Source of the DNA: Amoebidium appalachense
Taxonomy: Eukaryota > Ichthyosporea
NCBI GenBank assembly: GCA_963693365.1
Contig: CAVNZM010000012.1
Coordinates: 1,674,001-1,738,000, forward strand
Length of the DNA: 64,000 bases
Direction of reading: 5' to 3'
In this document: piece by piece, positions 12,685 through 24,944 of the stretch
Position numbering within the stretch: the first letter of the stretch is position 1
Layout: every line of letters begins with the position of its first letter
The notes under the pieces: generated by a model
What the model saw: the letters and a program-made list of their open reading frames with translations, nothing else
What the model was told of the DNA's origin: nothing
The model's database searches: none
Made by a program: the position numbers and the translations under genes

Positions 12685-13687
12685 ACACACAGTTTTTTCG
12701 GTTCCCCGTCCCTCTCCGCCTGTAAACAAAATGAAGAAGAATAGTGAACAAGCAGCACATGAAAAAGGAAAGGCTTGTTGTTTTCTTTGGGGTAGTAAGC
12801 AATACCGAAGCAAAAACACCTGCTAGTATTGTGTTGACCGCACAATTTTCCTTCACCTCAATTTTCTTAGGCGGTGGATACCAAGCTAATGCCACCCCCC
12901 CCCCCCCCCCCCCCCCCTCCCCTCCCTCCTTCTCTCCCTCCCTCCCTCCTCCCCCCCCCCCCCCCCCCCCCCTCCTCTCTCCCTCCCCTTCCTAAATTAT
13001 CACCCACCACAGGAAATGCGTGAAGCAGTAGCCAACGGTCCCAACGTGCACCCCGGAGCCACCCTAGTCGAGCACGAAGACGGTCGTGTGACGTCACTTG
13101 CAGCGCTGACCGTCGAGCAGAGACAGGCCCTGGCCAGCCAGCTGCTAACACCACCGGAGGGGGGTAGGACCAGACACATGCTGGGCAAGAAGGTGCACAG
13201 GCACATTAGGACCGGGGATGTGGTGCTGGCAAACAGGCAGCCTACACTGCATAAGCCGTCGATCATGGCGCACAAGTACGTGTGTGTACGAGTATCATAC
13301 GTGTGTGTGTGTGTGTGTGTGGTGGGGGGGTGGAGTGGGGAGTTGGGGGGGGGGGGGGGTAGGCGGAGGGGTAGTTGGGGGGGTGTGGGGGGGGGGGGGG
13401 GGGTGGGAACGAGGGGTGGTTTGTGTGTGTGGGGGGGGGGGAGGGAGGGGGGGGGGGGGGGGAAGGGGGAAGGGGGGTAGGTAGGAGAATAAACTGGTTT
13501 GGTGTGTGGTCGTGTGCGTGTGAGTGTGTGTATGCTTGTGTGTGTGTTTGTGTTGGTGGGCACGTCCATGTCCGTCTACGTGCATGTGTGTGTGTTGTGC
13601 TTTTCTGGTGGAGGGTTGATGTGTTGGGTTGACGGGTACATGTTTGTAATGGTGATGGTGAGGGAGGGAGGAGATATAGATGCGCGC

Positions 13688-13766
<79 letters not shown>

Positions 13767-13872
13767 CGCGCGGGCGTGCGCGTGTGTCGGTATATTGGTG
13801 TTTCGGATAAAGAAGGGGCCATATCATAGACCGACATAATTTTCGTTGTGGAGCTGTGGTGAAGGTTGGGTT

Positions 13873-13907
<35 letters not shown>

Positions 13908-15278
13908 GCGTATGGAGGGTTGATAGTTGTAGTTTTTGAGTGTGGTTACAAGTAGGGGAATTATGGTTGATAGTGAAGTTGAGTTCTGCCTTTGTCTGAT
14001 GAAGAACGTTTGAAGAGAAGAAAGAAAAGGGAGGTAGGATCTGGGAGCAAGAGGGTTATTGGTATTCGCTTGTTTTGTGTGACTGAGGTGTTTTGTGAAG
14101 AGGGTGTGGGTGGAGTATGTGTGTCAGAAAGCTTGTGTCTTGTCATTCGTTTCCTTTAGCGTTTGTGGTTGTTGTGTCCATCCCCTACTTTGGCATTTTG
14201 TTGTCTGGTATTATAGACTTACTCACACTCGCTCATCCACAACATTACCCATCCATCCCCCCCCCCCCACATCTTTACTTCCATGCAACCGGGCATGGTT
14301 GCTCTGTGTCGTGCATCTGTAAGCACATACGCGTTTGTCGCTGCACTGCATTAGTTTGCACATACATCTTCACCGTTTTGCTCACCTTGCTTGCATAAGC
14401 AACCCTGCTCGTCTTTGATCAAGACGGGTTGACCCACCCAAGTTCAGTTGATGCTGCTGTCTGAGTTGGAGCGTCGTATATACGCGGGCTAAGGGGTCGA
14501 AACTCAGACGCAATTGATGACTTGGGCCCTCCCTGAGGATGGGCTCTGCTTATGACGCATACTGTGCGCATGGCTGATGCTGCATACTTGAATGTTTGCC
14601 TTTGCATGTGTCCTGCACCATGCTTCTCATCGTGTATGCGTACTTCGTACTGTGTTCCGCATTCAAAACCCCCCCTGTCTTCTTTCAGAGGTGTCCTTTC
14701 AGGACAGACCACTGTGTGGAGACATCTTTACTTCCATGCAACCGGGCATGGTTGCTCTGTGTCGTGCATCTGTAAGCACATACGCGTTTGTCGCTGCACT
14801 GCATTAGTTTGCACATACATCTTCACCGTTTTGCTCACCTTGCTTGCATAAGCAACCCTGCTCGTCTTTGATCAAGACGGGTTGACCCACCCAAGTTCAG
14901 TTGATGCTGCTGTCTGAGTTGGAGCGTCGTATATACGCGGGCTAAGGGGTCGAAACTCAGACGCAATTGATGACTTGGGCCCTCCCTGAGGATGGGCTCT
15001 GCTTATGACGCATACTGTGCGCATGGCTGATGCTGCATACTTGAATGTTTGCCTTTGCATGTGTCCTGCACCATGCTTCTCATCGTGTATGCGTACTTCG
15101 TACTGTGTTCCGCATTCAAAACCCCCCCCCCCCCCCCCCCTTCCCCTCTCACTCTCCCATATTCCATTACCCATTCTACCCGTTCCCTTTCATGAACACA
15201 AGCACATGCACCCATGCACATACACAAAAACACATGTGAACATACATTTGCCCACAACACACAATGCATACACACACG

Positions 15279-15317
<39 letters not shown>

Positions 15318-16061
15318 ATACACACACACACGTACACGCAGGGTGCGCGTCCTCCCGGGGGGAAAAGACCCTCCGCATGCACTACGCCAACTGCAACACA
15401 TACAACGCCGACTTTGACGGAGACGAGATGAACGTCCACTTCCCCCAGTCCCAACAAGCGCGCGCCGAAGCGTACAACATTGCCAACACAGACAACCAAT
15501 ACCTGGTTCCTACAAGCGGAAAACCCCTTCGCGGTCTTATTCAGGATCACGTTGCTAGCGGCTCTGTTTTGACTGCGCGCACGACGCTTATGGACAGGAC
15601 GAGATACCAGCAGCTGGTGTTTACCGCCCTGCCCGACCTCCCTGGCCGGGTTCGAACCCTGCCTCCGTGTATCATCAAGCCCAAGTATGTATTTAATGGG
15701 TGGGGTGGGGGGGGGGGGGAGGGGGGGGGGAGGGGTGATGGTGTGGGGGGGGGGGGGGGGGGGGGCGATGGGGGGGGGGGGGGGGGGGGGGGACGGAGGA
15801 GAGGAGTATTGGCCTCCGGAGGAGACAGGGAGGGGGGGGGGGGGGGGGGGGGGGGCTAAATTCTTTTCATTAGCGGGGGATGATAACAGCTACTATCGGG
15901 GGGATGATAACGGTGCTTGGAAAAGGGACACCATAGGAAGAAGGGGGGGGGGGAGAGGGGGGGATAGTGTGCAGTTGGAGAGGCGTAAGTGTGGTTAGGG
16001 GGGGAGAGGGGGGGGGGGGGGGGGTGCAGTTGGAGAAGCAGGAATGTGTGTGTGTGTGGGG

Positions 16062-16093
<32 letters not shown>

Positions 16094-16212
16094 ATAGATG
16101 AGAGGGTCTAGGTTTGGGATGTGTTTGGCGATTGCAACGCAGATGGTAGAGTGTAGGTGCCTATTGAATTTGAGTGTTTTCTCATCTGTGCATGCGAGCG
16201 GCAGGGGGAGAA

Positions 16213-16248
<36 letters not shown>

Positions 16249-17027
16249 TCATAGCTACATTTTGTCGTAAACCTACTCTACCTTTTCTCTACGGTAATTG
16301 AAAGGGAACTAATCAACCCCCCCAACCCCCCCAACCCCCCCAACCCCCCCCCACACACACACCCCTCTTTCCCCGTCGTTACGAGCGCCACCCTCTTATC
16401 TCAAACACACCGGCACCCACACAACACGTGTACACATATGTGCGCATGCACATACACACACACACACACACACATACCCACACGTACACGTACACGCACA
16501 CTCACACAGGGAGATGTGGTCGGGCAAGCAGGTGGTGTCCACCATCCTCCTGAACGTGTGCATGGAGGGCCGCAGCGACGCCGAAGCCCTTCACCTCGAC
16601 TCCCAGGCAAAGATTCCCTCATCCCTCTGGGGTGAAAAGTCGGAGGAAGGCAACGTGATTTTTCGTCACGGAGAGCTTCTTTGCGGTGTTTTGGACAAGT
16701 CTCAGTTCGGTGCTACAAGTTATGGTCTTGTTCACGCCTGCTACGAACTCTACGGGCCGGAGGCTGCGGGGAAACTTTTGACGGCGCTTGGGCGTTTGTT
16801 CACGGCGTACCTGCAGTTCAGGGGGTTAACTTGTGGGATCGACGATTTGCTGCTGACGCCGGCCGGTGACGAGGAGAGGAGGAAGCTTTTGAAGGAGGCG
16901 GATACGGCGGGGGCGGAGCAGGTTGCGGCGTTTATGGGCCAGCCTGATATGGCCAAGGACGTGGAGTATCTGAAGGACGGGCTGAAGGATATCTACCGCA
17001 GGTGTGTGTGTGTGTGCGCGTGTGCGT

Positions 17028-17058
<31 letters not shown>

Positions 17059-17744
17059 CGTGTGTTTTTTTTTGGGGGGGGGGGGGGGGGGGGGGGGGGG
17101 CTCGCTCTGTATTTATGAAGATCTCCTCTCTCTTTGCTGGTGTATGGGCTATTGGTCATGGATGGTTTGTTGGTGCGGGATTGGTTGTGTTTCAGAAGCA
17201 TGGGAGTGTGAGTGAGACCCGTGAGGATTTAGGGGCAGGACCGGGTGGGGAGGGGGGAGGGATAACGACGACTAGGGGAAGATAGCAAAAAGTGTGTGTG
17301 TGTGTGTGTTTGTGTGTGTGCGTGTGTGCGTGGTGGTATGTTTGTGTGTGTGTGTGTGTTGGGGTGGGGGGGGGGGGGGGGGGGGGGGTTCCCCCTCGAA
17401 ATCTATATGGGTGGGGTCGTGGGATGTGATGCACGTGTTTGTGGGGAAGAGAGGATGGCAGCACCCACACTATCTTGTGCTGATAAAAACGGGGGGGGAG
17501 GGGAGGGGGGAGGGGGGAACTTAGATTAACGATCTGGTGTATTAGTCTTAGCCTGGCACGTGTACCACCACCCACGTGGCTTCTGTTGCACACATGCACA
17601 CGCACACACTTGTCGTACACACAATGCACAGACACGGATGCACATACTGACACGTACGTAACACGTCACACACTCGCACACACACTCACACACACCAAGG
17701 AAAAAAACATACATGTGCAAGTACACACACGTACACGTACACAT

Positions 17745-17805
<61 letters not shown>

Positions 17806-19202
17806 ACGTATACGCAAACACGTACACACATACACAAACACATGCACACACACATTTTCCCTTCCACCCCGCAGTGACGAGAAGATGGCCGGGCTGGATG
17901 CCACCATGAAGACCCGCCTCAACCAACTGACCAGCAACGTCATCAACGCCTGCCTCCCCGGTGCAGCCCAGAAACCCTTCCCAGAGAACAACCTCTCCCT
18001 CATGATCCAGTCCGGCGCAAAGGGTAGCAGCGTGAACTCTTCGCAGATTTCCTGCCTTTTGGGCCAACAGGAATTGGAGGGAAGACGTGTTCCCGTGATG
18101 GTCTCCGGTCGTTCCCTCCCTTCTTTCCTCCCTTACGACACGTCGGCACGGAGCGGGGGTTATGTCCGCGGTCGTTTCTTGACTGGAATCAAGCCACAGG
18201 AGTATTTCTTCCACTGTATGGCTGGGAGAGAGGGTCTTATCGACACGGCCGTCAAAACGGCGCGTTCCGGATACTTGCAGCGTTGTTTGATTAAGCATCT
18301 GGAGGGGTTGAGGGTGCACTATGATATGACGGTGAGGGATACGGACGGGAGCTGCGTTCAGTTTGCATACGGCGAGGACGGGTGTGACGTTACGCGGACG
18401 GCGTTTTTGGAGAAATTCGAGTTTTTAAACAAGAACGAAGCGGCTCTACAGGGGAAACTCAAGCCTCAGGAGGCCGTTCAGCATATGAACTACACTAAGG
18501 CGACGAAGCTTTTTCGGAAAGTCAAAAAGTCGATTTCGAAAACACCGGATTCCCCGCTCGACCCAGTCCTCGGGAGCCTGCGGCCGGATTTGTACCTGGG
18601 CGCGACGTCGGAGAGGTTCCATAAGAATCTGGAAAAACACGTGGAGAGTGGGAAGATGAGGGAGGAGGTGGAGAAGGATGCATTCAGGCTGCTCATGTGG
18701 CTCAAATACAGGTGGGAAACCCCTGGGGTTTGATTGCTAAAATGGAAAGTGGGTGTTGTTGGAATGGTGGGTGGGTGGGGAGTTTGGCTCAAAAAAAGTT
18801 GCGGTTTGCCATGTGTATGGAGTGGTGAAGTGGGTGGGTGAGTGGGAGTGTGGCTCAAGTATACATTTGGAAATTGCTAAATAAGGAATGTAGTTGTGGG
18901 TGGGTGGGGTGGTCAATGTTGCTCACGTACAAAGGGATTTTTCTTTTTTTCGGAAAGTGGTTGTAGGTAGGTGTGTTGGAATGGATTGAAATGGGTGTGG
19001 TTTTAGATGTTAATGGGCAGAGAGAATCTGTACGGGGTTTGTGCCCGCCGGGTGTGTGTGCGTGTGTTTGGGACTGGGGGGGGGGGGGGGGGGGGGGGGT
19101 TGGCTTTTTGCACCCTCGCCATCATACTTTGAGTGGATACATTTATAGTTCTAGAATAAAGTGTAATCACGTCTAACCACCAGCACAACCACTCCCTTCC
19201 CC

Positions 19203-19241
<39 letters not shown>

Positions 19242-19796
19242 ACACACGCGTGTTACTACCCTGCGGCGTGGGTCAAATCTCATATTTTCCCCTCTGATTA
19301 CGAATTCTGTGGCCTTCGGGACTTAATTCTTTTCAGCTGGTGTAGTATGTTAGCCAGGGAAGTATCGACTTAGGTATCGACGGGGGAGCTTCCTAGAAGC
19401 CCCGTCTCCTGAGTTCCTATCTATATTTTTCTTGCTTCTGCTTACTGCTGCAACTTTAACCCCCGGCCTTTCCCACTGCCCTTGCCTGCATAAGCAACCC
19501 TGCTCGTCTCTGATCAAGACGGGTGACCTACTCATGTTCAAGTGAAACAGTATCTGAGTTGGGTTTCGTTAACGAGGGGAATAGGTCGAAACTCGGGTAC
19601 TGTGGATGACGTGGGCCCCCCCTGAGGATGGGCTCTGCTTATTATGCATACTCTTTATGTATGGCTTGCATTCTGCATCGTGTTATCCGTTTGTTCTTGT
19701 GTACTTCGTACTTTTTGACGCATTCAAAACCCCCCCCCCACACACACACCCCTTCACACACACACACTCACACTCACACTCACACTCACACTCACA

Positions 19797-19856
<60 letters not shown>

Positions 19857-19897
19857 GCACCCCACCTGTCTCACCCCCTCTCCCTTCTCCCACAAAT

Positions 19898-19934
<37 letters not shown>

Positions 19935-20480
19935 ATCCTCACCACCACCAATAAACAAAAAAAAAAAAAAAAAAAAAAAAAAAAACATCTGCAGGGCATC
20001 CCTTGCCGAGCCAGGTGAGGCCGTTGGTCTTCTTGCTGCCCAGGGAGTGGGTGAGCCCTCTACCCAGATGACCCTCAACACGTTCCACTTTGCCGGGTTT
20101 GGCGCCATGAACGTCACACTGGGTATCCCCCGTCTTCGTGAAATTCTCATGACGGCCTCGGAGAAGATAAAAACCCCCGCCATGACTATCCCCCTCCTGC
20201 CCAACGTGAAAAACCCCACCCAGCGCGCGGAAAAACTGCGCCATCGCTTCACCCGGCTGACCCTCTCCGATGTGGTGTCGAGCGTTGCTGTCAAGGAGTG
20301 GCTGGAGGCACCCAAGGTGAAACTTCCTTCCGACACCCCCCCCCCCCAAACACCCCCCAAACACCCCCCAATGATGCATTCTACTTTCAATATGGTTTTA
20401 CATACCACTCAGGGTCCGTTTCCGTGTTGTTGATGGTGTAGATATGATTCGTGCTGGGGTACTGCATCCCCTTCACCCCC

Positions 20481-20517
<37 letters not shown>

Positions 20518-21781
20518 ACTCCCCTCCTCCTAACACATACACACACATGAACCGGGGATAGTAGGCGTCTTTCTTCTGCTTACGGTCTCGTACATAGTCG
20601 TGGCCCCCTCTCTGCCGTTTCTGTTTGTGTCTCCCCCCCCTTTTGCTGGTTACCTCAGTGCGACCTACCACAGTTCGGTTCTCTCTCGGCCCCTTCCTCC
20701 CAATCGTTTTTCCCATGCTCCCTCCCCTATTATATCTTTGTGGTGTTGCTGTGCTTCGTCTTCATGTGTGTCGTTTCCTTGCCGAGTTTCCCATCTCTCG
20801 TGCCGTGTGATTCTGCGCGGTCCATTGTTTTTCCAGTTGCTTTTTTAAAGCTCTGCTCTTCCACATGTTTGCACAAAGCGGAACGTGACAGGTTTCAACT
20901 CTTGCATCCGCACACATAAGTAACCAACACACACCCTAGGTGAGGGTTTACATACAACAATACTCCTCCTTTATGCTGCACAACATGGTGTCCCCTCCCG
21001 TCCTCCCCCTCGCCTTCCTCTCCCCACATCCTTGGATGCACCCCCTTTTGTTGTTTTCCCTTCCAATGCGATTACTGACACCCCCCCCCCCCCCCCCCCC
21101 TTTCTCTCTCTTTTTTCCTCGGCCTCTCTATTATTTACCTACCCAACCGTGTCCTCCCTTTCAATCACCGATTCCCTCCCTCCCTCCCTCCGCTCCTTCC
21201 CTCCTTCCCGTTCCCCCCCCCCCCCCCCCCCCCCTGGCCTCCCTCGCCTGTCCCTCCCTCCCTCCCCCCCTCCCTCCCTTCTTCCCCCCCCCCCCCCCCC
21301 CCCCCCCCCTACCCCACCCCCCCACCCCTCCTCCCTCCCTCCCCGACACCCAACTCCCACAATCAACCCACCAGACCGGAGGCGTGCAGAGCAAGAAGGG
21401 AGACAAGCACATGCCAGCACACGGCCCCGTGCGCAAGTACCACGTGCGCATCGAGATGGACAGGGAGGTTGTTGCAAGCAAGGAGGTCATGCTCACTACC
21501 TCGGAGCTGAGACGGGGGCTGGAGAACCAACTTCTGCCCCTGCTAAATAGGGCTGTAGCTACGCACATTAAGGGGAAGAAGGCGAACTCGGCGGCAACGG
21601 TGCATTCATTGTCGAAGGCAAGGAAGGACGCTGATGCGGTGGGTGGTTTGTGGGTGGGTGGGGGGGGGGGGGGGGGGGGGGGAAAGGGGGTGGGGGGAAT
21701 GACGGGGGGGTGATTTGGGAGAGGGGGGGGGGGGGGGGAGGGGGGGGGAGGGGAGGGGATGAGAAGGTGTGTATGTGTGGT

Positions 21782-21813
<32 letters not shown>

Positions 21814-22122
21814 GGGGATGTGGGTGGGTGGGTGAGTGTTAGTTGGGTATGTAGGTGTGTGTGCATGTGTGTGTGTGGGTTGTATGTGTGTGGTTAGGGT
21901 GGTGTGGGGGAGAGGGAGGGGGGGGGGGGGGACACCCGCAAGGATACGAATTGTTCTACATGTGTGGTTTGGTGGTGTACTCGAAAACGGGGCGGGGGAG
22001 GAGGGGGGGGGGGGATTTTGCAGTGAAGGGGGAAGGGGGATGAGGCTGGTGGCAGGTATGAGGGGGAACCTCTCCAGGTTGGGATGTGGGTTTGGGGTGT
22101 GTGTGTGGGGAGTGGAGGGGAA

Positions 22123-22183
<61 letters not shown>

Positions 22184-23385
22184 TCGGAATGGTGGTTGTG
22201 TGGGGTCGTTGACTAAAGAAGCTTTGGGGGGGGGGGCACAGGAGGGAGGAAACGACGACGAGGGAGTTGATATGGACGAGGATGAGGAGAAACCAAAGAG
22301 GAAGTCACGTGACTGGGACGAGCCGGCAGCCGAGGGGGATGACGAGAACGAGGATGACGAGAACGAGGATGGTGACGCCACCGACGCTAAAAATAGAGGC
22401 AAGAGGAAGGAGAGAAGCACGTACAGTGAGAGCGAGAGTGAGGGGGAGGAGGAAGAGGAGGAGGAGGAGGGGGAGAACGGTGTAGAGGGCGGCGACAGGG
22501 AGGATGGAAACGAGGAGGACGGAAACGAGGGAGAGGATTCGAAGGAGGGGAAGAAGACAAAGAAGGGGGAGAAGGTGAAGGAAGAGAGGGTCACCAAGGA
22601 GGATATCGTTGCCGGGCTGCTGGGCAGGTTTGCGCCATATTTGGTGCAGTACGACTATGACGACGTCAACAGCCAATGGGCAGAGTTCACGCTTTCCATT
22701 TCCGGAAGCGCCCGGAAACTTCTTCTGGTTTCTCTCATCGAAAACCTTGCAGAGAAGTGTGTCGTCCGTTCCATCCCCGGGATTCGCCGCGCTCTGATTG
22801 CCGATCCGGAGCCGAGCAAGCCTAACGCCCCCGTGACGATTCAGACGGAGGGTTCGAACGTGCGTGAGGTGTGGAACCACGGGATGTATTTCGACGTGAA
22901 CAAGATTTACACCAACGACATTGTGATGATTCTCAAGACGTATGGTGTGGAGGCGGCCAGGGCGGCAATTATGCGGGAGGTGGCAAGCGTGTTCAAGGTG
23001 TGTGTGTGTGTGTGGTGGTGGTGGTGGTGGTGGCTGTTTTGGATGTGTGTGGTGTGTGTATTTTGCTTTTTTGTTTTTTTTTTTTTTGGGGGGGGGGGGG
23101 GGGTGAAGGCTGTCGAGAGCCCAGTGCGTTGGATGAGGGGGGAAAAATATCAGGGGTCTTTTTTTTTGTTTTGGGGGGGGGGGGGGGGGGCTTTGAGAAA
23201 GGTAAGCCAGGAACCAAGTTTTCTTTGCTGTATTCGTTTTTTGGACCTTGCTCTTGTGTGTTGCACGGTGTTATTCGTTGTCGGAAGTTTTACTGTGTAC
23301 TGTTTGTATGTTTTACTGTGTAGTATATTCTTAACCCATCTCCTCCCCCCCCCCCCCCCCCCCCCCCCCCCCAACCCCCAACCCC

Positions 23386-23460
<75 letters not shown>

Positions 23461-23475
23461 CTTCCCCCCCCCCCC

Positions 23476-23526
<51 letters not shown>

Positions 23527-23812
23527 ACAGGTGTACGGCATTGGTGTCGATATGCGCCACCTTTCCCTCATTGCCGACTACATGACCTTTGAGGGCGGCT
23601 ACAAGCCCTTTAACCGCATCGGAATTGACAGCAACCCGTCCCCCCTCGCAAAAATGACCTTCGAGACCACCATGAAATTCATGAAGAGCGCGGTTTTAAC
23701 GGGAGATTTTGATTCGCTGCGGAGTCCGTCGGCGCGGATCGTTCTTGGGCGGGTGGTGGAGGCGGGGACTGGGTGTGTCGATATGTTGCAGCCCCTGGCT
23801 CCTACTCACTGA
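7582..23812 (+). CDS. DNA-directed RNA polymerase I largest subunit (RPA1/RPA190), 11 exons
   Basis: Catalytic subunit for rRNA precursor synthesis in the nucleolus. Exons: 7582-8232, 9803-10720, 11981-12232, 13013-13275, 15342-15684, 16510-17001, 17875-18711, 19995-20316, 21375-21638, 22242-22997, 23531-23812. All phases agree except in exon 5. There CCGGGGGGAAAAGACC has one G too many to join VRVLPG to [12 protein letters not shown], so the sum is 5380 nt rather than 5379; corrected length is about 1792 aa (yeast about 1664, human about 1720). Motifs: clamp zinc ligands C62, C65, C72, H75 and a pair C102/C105; RCNRCLNC at 228-235; catalytic [13 protein letters not shown] near 716-728 with three Asp; trigger-loop region [18 protein letters not shown] near 1271. 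Exon 2 and exon 10 carry long Glu/Lys-rich inserts; the exon 10 insert lies where polymerase I has its variable acidic loop. [15 protein letters not shown] and the acidic loop favour polymerase I over II or III. The ATG context is GAATATGG. Exon 9 could instead start at 21390. Confidence 0.93.
8233..9802 (+). other. Polymerase intron 1 with (GT)n then (CA)n
   Basis: Begins GTGAAAC and ends CCGAATAG. It holds a G run at 8729-8745, (GT)n at 8819-8840 and 8900-9011, a G run at 9436-9470, then (CA)n at 9713-9794 ending eight bases before the acceptor. GT and CA tracts are complementary in the transcript. Confidence 0.8.
11623..11755 (+). repeat. Diverged fragment of the poly-C-ended dispersed repeat
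   Basis: Contains GGTGAAACTCGGGTACT, GGATGAC, GAGGATGG, CTCTGTTTATTATGCAT and TTGTCCGTTATG, matching the copy at 19482-19739 in order but more degenerate, and ending in a C run. Confidence 0.55.
11822..11964 (+). repeat. 3' part of the poly-C-ended dispersed repeat
   Basis: CTGAGGATGGGCTCTGCTT, ATGTATGGCTTGCATTC, GTGTACTTCGTACTTTTT and GACGCATTCAA run straight into a C tract. It is nearly identical to the 3' half of the copy at 19482-19739. Confidence 0.8.
12233..13012 (+). other. Polymerase intron 3, G run then C/CA runs
   Basis: The donor is GTGTGTGCCC. A G run lies at 12402-12434, then C runs at 12634-12670, 12894-12917 and 12951-12972 and a (CA)n at 12671-12690; the acceptor is CCACCACAG. 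The order is again G before C. Confidence 0.8.
14269..14675 (+). repeat. Poly-C-ended dispersed repeat, copy A
   Basis: About 407 bp, essentially identical to 14722-15128 and inverted relative to 48301-48685. The 5' half contains three short stem-loops in a row: GCAACC/GGTTGC, TTGCTT/AAGCAA and CGTCTT/AAGACG. It ends GCATTCAAAA plus a short C run. No conserved protein frame. It may derive from a structured RNA, but I cannot name a parent. Confidence 0.85.
14722..15140 (+). repeat. Poly-C-ended dispersed repeat, copy B
   Basis: Second copy exactly 453 bp downstream of copy A and apparently identical to it, ending GCATTCAAAA plus about 20 C. The 46 bp separating the copies are unique. The arrangement is a recent tandem duplication or an assembly duplication. 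Confidence 0.85.
15685..16509 (+). other. Polymerase intron 5, poly-G then C/CA
   Basis: The donor GTATGTATTT is followed by many G runs (15706-15855, 15941-16087, 16215-16246). The last 200 bp switch to CCCCCCAA repeats (16316-16352) and (CA)n, ending ACTCACACAG. The polarity is very clear. Confidence 0.85.
17002..17874 (+). other. Polymerase intron 6, GT/G then CA/C/CA
   Basis: The donor is inside a (GT)n tract (17002-17066), followed by T then G runs (17067-17100) and GT plus G at 17292-17389. The acceptor half holds CA-rich DNA from 17590, a run of about 47 C at 17745-17791 and more CA before CACCCCGCAG. Confidence 0.85.
19482..19739 (+). repeat. Poly-C-ended dispersed repeat, diverged copy D
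   Basis: Keeps the two hairpins (GCATAAGCAACCCTGCTCGT and TGATCAAGACGGGT), the GATGGGCTCTGCTTAT block and the GACGCATTCAAAA end followed by C, with many substitutions in between. Lies in polymerase intron 7 and is followed by (CA)n at 19738-19857. Confidence 0.8.
19738..19985 (+). repeat. (CACTCA)n/(CA)n, poly-C and poly-A next to an acceptor
   Basis: A CACTCA array passes into a pure CA tract to 19857, then a C run (19897-19934) and about 29 A ending ten bases before the ATCTGCAG acceptor of polymerase exon 8. Confidence 0.9.
21639..22241 (+). other. Polymerase intron 9, almost pure G-rich
   Basis: G runs fill 21660-22187, including one of roughly 60 G at 22124-22182. There is no complementary C tract, and the acceptor is GGGGGGGCACAG without a pyrimidine tract. 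It is the exception to the G-then-C pattern, together with the pyrimidine-only intron 8 (20317-21374). Confidence 0.75.
22998..23530 (+). other. Polymerase intron 10, GT/G then C/CA/C/CA
   Basis: Starts GTGTGTGTGTGTGG, then T and G runs (23070-23103, 23161-23190), then C (23345-23372), CA (23391-23456), C (23465-23492) and CA (23493-23522) up to CGTACAG. This is the cleanest example of mirrored complementary tracts. Confidence 0.9.
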
Positions 23813-24537
23813 GATTTACTTTCTTTGATCAGTTGTTCGTTATGAGTTTAGGTATTCGTTGTGTTCTTGTTTGTTTGTTGGCGCATGGGGTGAGTATGCT
23901 TGATTAGAGGGTTAGCGTTATCTCTTAATATGGTATTCGGTGTTGTTTGGCAGGCTTGCCGGTGTCTGGATTAAGTATGATTATCAGTAGTTTTTTTGAG
24001 TTCCTTACGGCGAATAGAGGAGTAGTTGGAGTGTAAAGCCGACATGATTATGTGTTTGACAGTTTGGCGGTTGGGCTAATGTGGTTTAGATAGTGTGGTC
24101 TAGTTAATGTGTGTCTTTGTCAGAAGAAATGTATATGATTTTGAGAAATAGCTAGCCATGCCTTGTCTCTTGTTGGCGCATTTCTGTTTCCCTGAATACA
24201 GTAGCATTTTGTTTGTGTCATTCATATGATTTTACGGCTATGCTCACTTTGTCTTGTGGCGAGTGTGGTTTCTTCCCACAACACAAATTTCCGGTGCTTC
24301 TCTGCCTTAGATATTGCATTCTACCAGTTATGCATGCACAGTTTGTGTTTTTGATAATGTGTATCATAAAAATGTCACTCGCACACACACTAACATACTG
24401 TCACACACACACACCGCGACACGCTCTCCCTCTCGCCGATCTCTCTCTCTCCCCCCCTCGGCCCCCCTCCCTCTCTCTCTCTCTTTCTCTCTTAAATAAT
24501 TGGCTCTCCTCTCTGCAATAATTGGCTCTCCGACCCC

Positions 24538-24540
<3 letters not shown>

Positions 24541-24614
<74 letters not shown>

Positions 24615-24645
24615 CTCTCTCTCTCTGTCTCTCTCTCTCTCTCTG

Positions 24646-24694
<49 letters not shown>

Positions 24695-24723
24695 CCCCCC
24701 TCTCCCTCTCCCTCTCCCTCTCT
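24541..24723. repeat. (CT)n microsatellite
   Basis: Nearly pure CT dinucleotide repeat with a few interruptions such as TTGTCT and GAGCTC. Confidence 0.95.
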
Positions 24724-24944
24724 ACATAAACTTGTTGATCATCCGATTACAGGAGATGGAAGTTGCCGGAATAGTGTAGGAGGAGGTTTTACAAAGTACT
24801 AGTTTGAAAGCTGAGTTTAGAGAAGAGAGGGGGGAAGGTGAAGGAAGAAAGAGGGGAAAGAAAGAGGAGTTGGGGGTTAGGAGTCTTGAGGGTGGGGGGA
24901 GTGGGGGGTTGCATGGGCTGGGGTCCGGAGGCGAGGCCCCCCAA

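Larger units (their letters stand above)
13276..15341 (+). other. Polymerase intron 4 with GT/G tracts, two repeat copies, then CA tract
   Basis: The donor GTACGTGTGTGT leads into GT tracts (13301-13321, 13695-13763) and G runs (13337-13450, 13875-13906). Two copies of the dispersed repeat follow at 14269 and 14722. The acceptor side has (CA)n at about 15285-15336 and ends ACACGCAG. Confidence 0.8.

Noticed and set aside
14552-14851. Repeated reading frames [14 protein letters not shown]... in copies A and B
   Set aside because: They lie in polymerase intron 4 inside the dispersed repeat, and the frame is not kept in the diverged copies.
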